A DNA stretch of 25,168 nucleotides. Source: a virus. The stretch spans positions 1 through 25,168 of the IMG/VR virus record IMGVR_UViG_3300046004_000811; one strand, written 5' to 3'. Below, one piece after another: positions 21,749 through 25,168 of this stretch (within the stretch, counting starts at the first letter, position 1; every line of letters begins with the position of its first letter). Below the pieces are notes generated by a model. It was not told where the DNA came from. It did no database searches and was given only the letters and a program-made list of their open reading frames with translations. The position numbers and the translations under genes were made by a program.

Positions 21749-22054
21749 CTACAGTAAAGTAACCGCTTGAAACGGCAACATTGTTTCTTTGTATTCACCA
21801 TTCGTAACCATTGCAACTAACAGACTATCGTCTTCGTAGTCAATACCGATAACAGTCATAAGTAAACCCGCTTCTAAGTCTGACTGTAAGAACACTACGT
21901 CGCCGATGTCGAAGTCTAAGTCCATACCTGTGTCACAATCACATTCTGCACTGCAACCTACAGGTTCAATCGCATCAGGAAAAATGTCATGTAAGATACC
22001 TTGTTGTGTCGTGTTTAAATCCAATGCTTCGATTAACGCTGTTTGTAATGACAT
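21749..22054 (-). CDS. Acidic 101-residue protein, YodC/DUF2158-like end
   Basis: The start MSLQTALIEAL at 22054 has AAAGGAAAC six bases upstream; an earlier in-frame ATG lies in the leader. The protein is acidic, with a helical N-terminus (TALIEALDLNTTQQGILHDIF), a short Cys cluster (GCSAECDCD at ~33-41) and a C-terminal beta region FDIGDVVFLQSDLEAG then LLMTVIGIDYEDDSLLVAMV. That GDVV.L.S....MTV pattern resembles DUF2158/YodC-type small barrels, but the match is loose. It has its own promoter and terminator. Function unknown. Confidence 0.65.
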   Translation of the reverse strand: MSLQTALIEALDLNTTQQGILHDIFPDAIEPVGCSAECDCDTGMDLDFDIGDVVFLQSDLEAGLLMTVIGIDYEDDSLLVAMVTNGEYKETMLPFQAVTLL

Positions 22055-22159
22055 TTTGTTTCCTTTAAGGTTAGTTAAATTACTATCTTCACATAAACTG
22101 CCTGAATTGTTCACCGCTACAGGCTCGCGGGTTTTCTTACTGGAGGAGTTTAAGCGTTA

Positions 22160-22188
22160 ATTAAATCATAGTTATTGGTGTTTGTCAA
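22160..22188 (-). promoter_or_regulatory. Sigma70-type promoter for the acidic protein gene
   Basis: CTTGACAA with -35 at 22183-22188, a 17-bp spacer and TTTAAT at 22160-22165. The ~100-nt leader can form a GCCTG / CAGGC hairpin. Confidence 0.7.
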
Positions 22189-22242
22189 GTTCTTTCGTAT
22201 AATAAACCACCAATCATCACAGTGTCGTTTGTTGTGTCAATT

Positions 22243-23265
22243 TTATTTTCTAGCATATTCACCATGATAGAGTTCTTCGGCTGCTTTACGGGCGGAGATG
22301 GCTTCTTCCTTGGTGGAGAATGTGCCTAATCTAATTCGGTTTTTATTTACCGTTATTCTAGCTAACCAATTATCGTTCCTTTTAATATAATCAACTCCTC
22401 TTAATTCATTTGTACTTTTTACATTGTATCCATTCTCAACCCTAGTCACCAATCTTAAATTCTCATAACGATTATCAGATGGGTTGTTATTTATATGGTC
22501 AATTATATCACCTTTTAAAGGTTCTTCACCTGAATTAAACCAGTAAATCAATCGGTGTACTTGAAACGCCTTATTATTTATCTGACATGTTATATATTTG
22601 TCAGGACGCATTGTACCTACTTTTTTACCACTGTTTATTTTAAATAAATGTCCATTTTCATAATAATAATTTGATTTTAAATATTCGAATGTCATCACGA
22701 AAATAGAATTATTTTTTGATTTAGCTTCGGCGTAAACATCTTTATTATTTTGCAACCATTCCTCTCTAAGACAAATAGCTTCTTCTTTTGAATTACATTC
22801 ACCAGATGTTTTATTTCTGTTAATTGCCGCAGAATACTGCCATTTCTTTCTGTTAGTATCATATCGAATACCTTTAATACCACTCTTATTATTGGATTGA
22901 TTTTTCTTATTCATCATATTTTCAGAATGTGTAACATCTCTTAGATTTTCGATACAATTATTTGATTTATCATTATCAATATGGTCAATACTACCAATAG
23001 GTTCATTACCTGTCATCATTTTCCAAATCAGTCGATGTGAAAGGTATCTAGTATTGAGAACATATATTCGGGTATATCCGCTAATATGAATAGTACCAGC
23101 TACATTGCCAGCAGTTGTGCCATTGAAAATATTCATCCCAGTTGCATTTTTAAAATGATGAATAGGTCTTTCTTTCCATATTAAAATACCTGTTTCAGCA
23201 TCATAATCGAAACATTCTTTTAAATATTCTTGGGATGGTAGTAGTTTTGGTTTTTGGCTTGACAT
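22243..23265 (-). CDS. Double HNH/AP2 homing-type endonuclease
   Basis: A 340-residue protein with the same two-module plan as the nuclease at 20450-21535. Copy 1: leader LPSQEYLKECFDYDAETG, His77 (HRLIWKMMTG), SIDHIDNDKSNNCIENLR (92-109), AP2 ~126-175. Copy 2: a shortened leader, His237 (HRLIYWF), IIDHINNNPSDNRYENLR (254-271), AP2 ~286-335 (LRGVDYI, WLARI, RLGTFSTKEEAISARKAAE). Both HNH cores keep the key His and Asn residues, so both may be active. AAAAGGAATC lies before the ATG. It sits between a phosphoesterase and a small acidic gene with its own promoter, which suits a mobile insert. Its natural target site cannot be read from the window. Confidence 0.85.
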   Translation of the reverse strand: MSSQKPKLLPSQEYLKECFDYDAETGILIWKERPIHHFKNATGMNIFNGTTAGNVAGTIHISGYTRIYVLNTRYLSHRLIWKMMTGNEPIGSIDHIDNDKSNNCIENLRDVTHSENMMNKKNQSNNKSGIKGIRYDTNRKKWQYSAAINRNKTSGECNSKEEAICLREEWLQNNKDVYAEAKSKNNSIFVMTFEYLKSNYYYENGHLFKINSGKKVGTMRPDKYITCQINNKAFQVHRLIYWFNSGEEPLKGDIIDHINNNPSDNRYENLRLVTRVENGYNVKSTNELRGVDYIKRNDNWLARITVNKNRIRLGTFSTKEEAISARKAAEELYHGEYARK

Positions 23266-23305
23266 TTGATTCCTTTTTTAGCGTTAAGGTTAATTTGATT
23301 AGCTA

Positions 23306-23370
23306 TTCACTATGAAAGTGAACACGGAACTCTTGCTAAAGGAGGTTCAGGTGTACAGCCCTATCCGTGT
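23306..23370 (-). promoter_or_regulatory. Structured 5' leader of the HNH/AP2 gene
   Basis: ACACGGA / TCCGTGT (23322-23328, 23364-23370) pairs the very 5' end of the expected transcript with a site 42 nt downstream. A second hairpin, TTCAC / GTGAA (23306-23322), follows. A role in mRNA stability or translation is possible. Confidence 0.45.
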
Positions 23371-23377
23371 AAGTATC

Positions 23378-23406
23378 ATTATTTCATAAATTTATGATTT
23401 TGTCAA
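23378..23406 (-). promoter_or_regulatory. Sigma70-type promoter inside the end of the phosphoesterase gene
   Basis: CTTGACAA with -35 at 23401-23406, a 17-bp spacer and AATAAT at 23378-23383. The -35 box and spacer overlap the last codons of the phosphoesterase gene. Confidence 0.75.
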
Positions 23407-24433
23407 GTTGAATATCTCTATAATAATATGCTCCGCCAAACAAAGCAATGTCTCCTGTTGTATCACAGTAATCATGAATTACACGTTTCTTTTCCGAATC
23501 TACGACAGTATAGCAAAAGCCATTAGTCCAATGTTGATAATCTTCGGTGTAGCTCGCGTCAATTATGCACGCTGCACCCAATTGTACATGAAAAAATGAA
23601 CCGTAAGTATAATTGTAATCTGCTGTTGTCAAAAACCTGTGATGATGACCGTAAATGCTAGGTAACCCATGCTTCTTTACAGAAGGATAATGTCCTACTA
23701 ATAATGTATCGCTAATCACAATAAAATTCTTTTCGGAGTCTTTCTTAACGCGGGATTCTTTATAATTTGCAAAGTCGGCAGAACCTATGTAGTTTATTTG
23801 CAACTCATCGAGTTTAAATAATTTTGACGGTGTGATATTTGAAAACTTATCTAGTACATCTGCAAAGTACGGTGATTGTTCACATAAATGCTTAAATACG
23901 CGATAATCGTGATTGCCTTGTAATATTGTAATTTCAGCATTAAGATTATGTTTTCGCAGTGTAGTTAAAAAATCATGAACCCACAACAATTCATCTAATG
24001 CCGAATGACCTCTAGGGTCGTGGTTATATTTCGAGAAGTGTGAGAAGTCCCACAAATCACCAGCAATTACTATATGGGAAGGTTGCGTCCTAATCGAAGC
24101 CTGAATGAAAGTGTTAATGGTGAATACATCTGCAAGGGTAGAATGTATATCCGATATAGTAAGTACAGTTTTGAAGCGAGCGTTGTTTGTAATTTTAAAT
24201 TTATCAGCATATTCTTTTAAGTCGTTTTCAATAGTTAAGTTTATTTTGCTATTGTTTACAATGTGATTCGTGAATTGTTTTTGGCTCTGGTTAGGTAATA
24301 ACCCAGCCTGAATCTTGTAATTCGAAAATGTCCCGAATGCATTTACCCACTCCTTATCAGGCAACACCTTACGCAAGTTAGCACGGGTGGGTTTGTCTAG
24401 GCATTGTAATGTTTTGATTAGTTGTTCGCGCAT
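23384..24433 (-). CDS. Calcineurin-type metallophosphoesterase
   Basis: A 349-residue enzyme with all metal-binding motifs of the calcineurin-like superfamily: SDIHS (94-98), GDLWDF (125-130), GNHDYR (173-178), GHYPS (247-251) and GHHHR (262-266). These bind two metal ions and hydrolyse phosphoester bonds; the substrate cannot be told from sequence. The first ~50 residues (KPTRANLRKVLPDKEWVNAF, then GTFSNYKIQAGLLP) resemble the small F-G-x-W-x-x-x-x-x-AGL repeat modules attached to HNH and other DNA enzymes, hinting at DNA binding. In phages such enzymes may act on nucleic acid ends or nucleotides. It has its own promoter and ends inside the promoter of the next gene. Confidence 0.88.
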   Translation of the reverse strand: MREQLIKTLQCLDKPTRANLRKVLPDKEWVNAFGTFSNYKIQAGLLPNQSQKQFTNHIVNNSKINLTIENDLKEYADKFKITNNARFKTVLTISDIHSTLADVFTINTFIQASIRTQPSHIVIAGDLWDFSHFSKYNHDPRGHSALDELLWVHDFLTTLRKHNLNAEITILQGNHDYRVFKHLCEQSPYFADVLDKFSNITPSKLFKLDELQINYIGSADFANYKESRVKKDSEKNFIVISDTLLVGHYPSVKKHGLPSIYGHHHRFLTTADYNYTYGSFFHVQLGAACIIDASYTEDYQHWTNGFCYTVVDSEKKRVIHDYCDTTGDIALFGGAYYYRDIQLDKIINL

Positions 24434-24467
24434 ATATGTCTGCTTATAAGGTTAGTTATTAGCAGAC

Positions 24468-24496
24468 TATATATCACAGTGTTTGCTGGTTGTCAA
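24468..24496 (-). promoter_or_regulatory. Sigma70-type promoter for the phosphoesterase gene
   Basis: CTTGACAA with -35 at 24491-24496, a 17-bp spacer and TATATA at 24468-24473; the start codon is about 30 bases after the expected start point. Confidence 0.8.
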
Positions 24497-24501
24497 GCGG
24501 A

Positions 24502-24669
24502 TTAGTTACCTAGAGGTAGTTCGTCATCCTCTGAGTCGGTGTCTTCTTCTGGATCTACTAGCGTAGGTTTAAAAATCCTATCCCAGTTGTCAGCATATTG
24601 CTTTCTGTTCACAGTTCTATCAGAATCACCTTTACCGCCGTGAGATTGTCTTGCTTTCATGTTTTGCAT
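24502..24669 (-). CDS. Small acidic-tailed phage protein, 55 residues
   Basis: The ATG at 24669 follows AAAAGGAAATTAAA. The protein has a polar basic N-terminus (MQNMKARQSHGGKGDSDRTV), a YADNWDRIFK segment and an acidic tail (DPEEDTDSEDDE). The SHGGKGD, then Y.DN.DRIF order recurs in small proteins of many phages near replication or packaging genes (recalled, not checked). Function unknown. It has its own promoter. Too short for most gene finders but with a strong ribosome binding site. Confidence 0.7.
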   Translation of the reverse strand: MQNMKARQSHGGKGDSDRTVNRKQYADNWDRIFKPTLVDPEEDTDSEDDELPLGN

Positions 24670-24696
24670 TTTAATTTCCTTTTTTCTTAAATTTAC

Positions 24697-24725
24697 AATC
24701 TACCAGAAATCCAGTTTTTATGCAA
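24697..24725 (-). promoter_or_regulatory. Promoter for the 55-residue gene
   Basis: CTTGCATA with -35 TTGCAT at 24720-24725, a 17-bp spacer and TAGATT at 24697-24702. Confidence 0.55.
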
Positions 24726-24766
24726 GTTTTATGATAGGGTGGGTGACTCATATCTAGCTATTAGCT

Positions 24767-25165
24767 TCACATAAATTCCCAGACGCACTTAGCATTAAAG
24801 GCGTTACCATCAATCTTCTTACGCCACTTGCGATATTTATCAAATCTAGCATCTTGTCTTTCACATAATTCAATAGCGAGACTTCTTGGTAGTAAAGCGT
24901 GTGGTTTTCGTTGATTGAAGGTGTAAACGCTACCCGCTTTAAATTCTACCATTTCATAATAACCATTTGATTTATGCACGAATGCAGCATTAAGGTGAAC
25001 ATATTTTATCTTTATCACATACCAAGATTTGCTATTTATAGTATCGTGCGTATCACAATGTAAGTCCATCCACGCACAACTGATAATTAATTTATCAGGT
25101 GAATACTTAGCGAAGTTGCTATTGGCGTTAGGTGTAGTTGTGAATGAGAATGGCAAAGGCTTCAT
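24767..25165 (-). CDS. Unrecognised protein, 132 residues
   Basis: A 132-residue frame with ATG at 25165, three bases from the window edge, so the true start could lie outside. The protein is mixed alpha/beta and rich in aromatic and basic residues (WYVIKIKYVHLNAAFVHKSN, YEMVEFKAGSVYTFNQRKPHALLP) and ends with a basic helix RFDKYRKWRKKID. The F..G..Y.F....PHAL order recalls small phage proteins of unknown function. No catalytic motif is visible. The ribosome binding site is not in the window. Confidence 0.6.
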   Translation of the reverse strand: MKPLPFSFTTTPNANSNFAKYSPDKLIISCAWMDLHCDTHDTINSKSWYVIKIKYVHLNAAFVHKSNGYYEMVEFKAGSVYTFNQRKPHALLPRSLAIELCERQDARFDKYRKWRKKIDGNAFNAKCVWEFM

Positions 25166-25168
25166 TTT

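Noticed and set aside
22212-22240. Possible extra promoter TTGACA, 17 bp, ATGATT at the end of the HNH/AP2 gene
   Set aside because: The -10 box is poor and a much better promoter lies ~50 bp downstream at 22160-22188.
1-25168. CRISPR array, tRNA, rRNA or insertion sequence
   Set aside because: No regular spacer-repeat series, cloverleaf or transposase was seen anywhere in the window.

Overview
The window is one contiguous block of a tailed double-stranded DNA phage or prophage: its head, connector and tail module. All recognisable structural genes lie on the minus strand, so transcription runs from position 25168 towards position 1. The order is classic: large terminase, portal, scaffold, major capsid protein, minor head proteins, head-tail connectors, tail terminator, tail tube, two tail-assembly chaperones, tape measure. 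No sheath gene lies between tail terminator and tail tube, so a siphovirus-like particle is inferred. The DNA is AT-rich, with AAGGA-type ribosome binding sites and sigma70-type promoters. This points to a bacterial host with an ordinary housekeeping sigma factor. The host genus cannot be fixed from the sequence.

Region by region, in transcription order. 25165-21749: two unrecognised small genes, a calcineurin-type metallophosphoesterase, a double HNH/AP2 homing-type nuclease and an acidic 101-residue protein. 21535-18345: a second double HNH/AP2 nuclease overlapping the start of the large terminase gene, then a small membrane peptide. The terminase carries an in-frame 153-residue mini-intein beside its probable Walker B motif. 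18213-15172: a weak small ORF, portal, scaffold and a Tad2-like (DUF2829) protein, the family that blocks Thoeris immunity by sequestering its signal molecule. 14937-12892: an accessory island of a KilA-N protein, two unrelated HNH proteins (one fused to a serine-recombinase-type DNA-binding region) and a 52-residue ORF. 12726-8090: major capsid protein and a run of beta-rich, low-charge virion proteins. 8044-3695: connectors, tail terminator and a tail tube protein with a large duplicated insertion. 3094-3636: a plus-strand HNH/AP2 gene, the only gene on that strand. 2943-1: two paralogous tail-assembly chaperones encoded as separate genes, then the 5' part of the tape measure gene, which leaves the window.

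Transcription appears divided into many short units. At least eleven minus-strand promoters share a near-consensus layout, TTGACA or TTGACT (TTGCAT in one), a 16-17 bp spacer and an A/T-rich -10 box. Most units end in hairpin terminators. Several leaders are about 100-185 nt long and can form hairpins. The most notable features are the terminase mini-intein next to free-standing nucleases, the Tad2-like gene inside the head module, and the chaperone pair that appears to replace the usual programmed frameshift.
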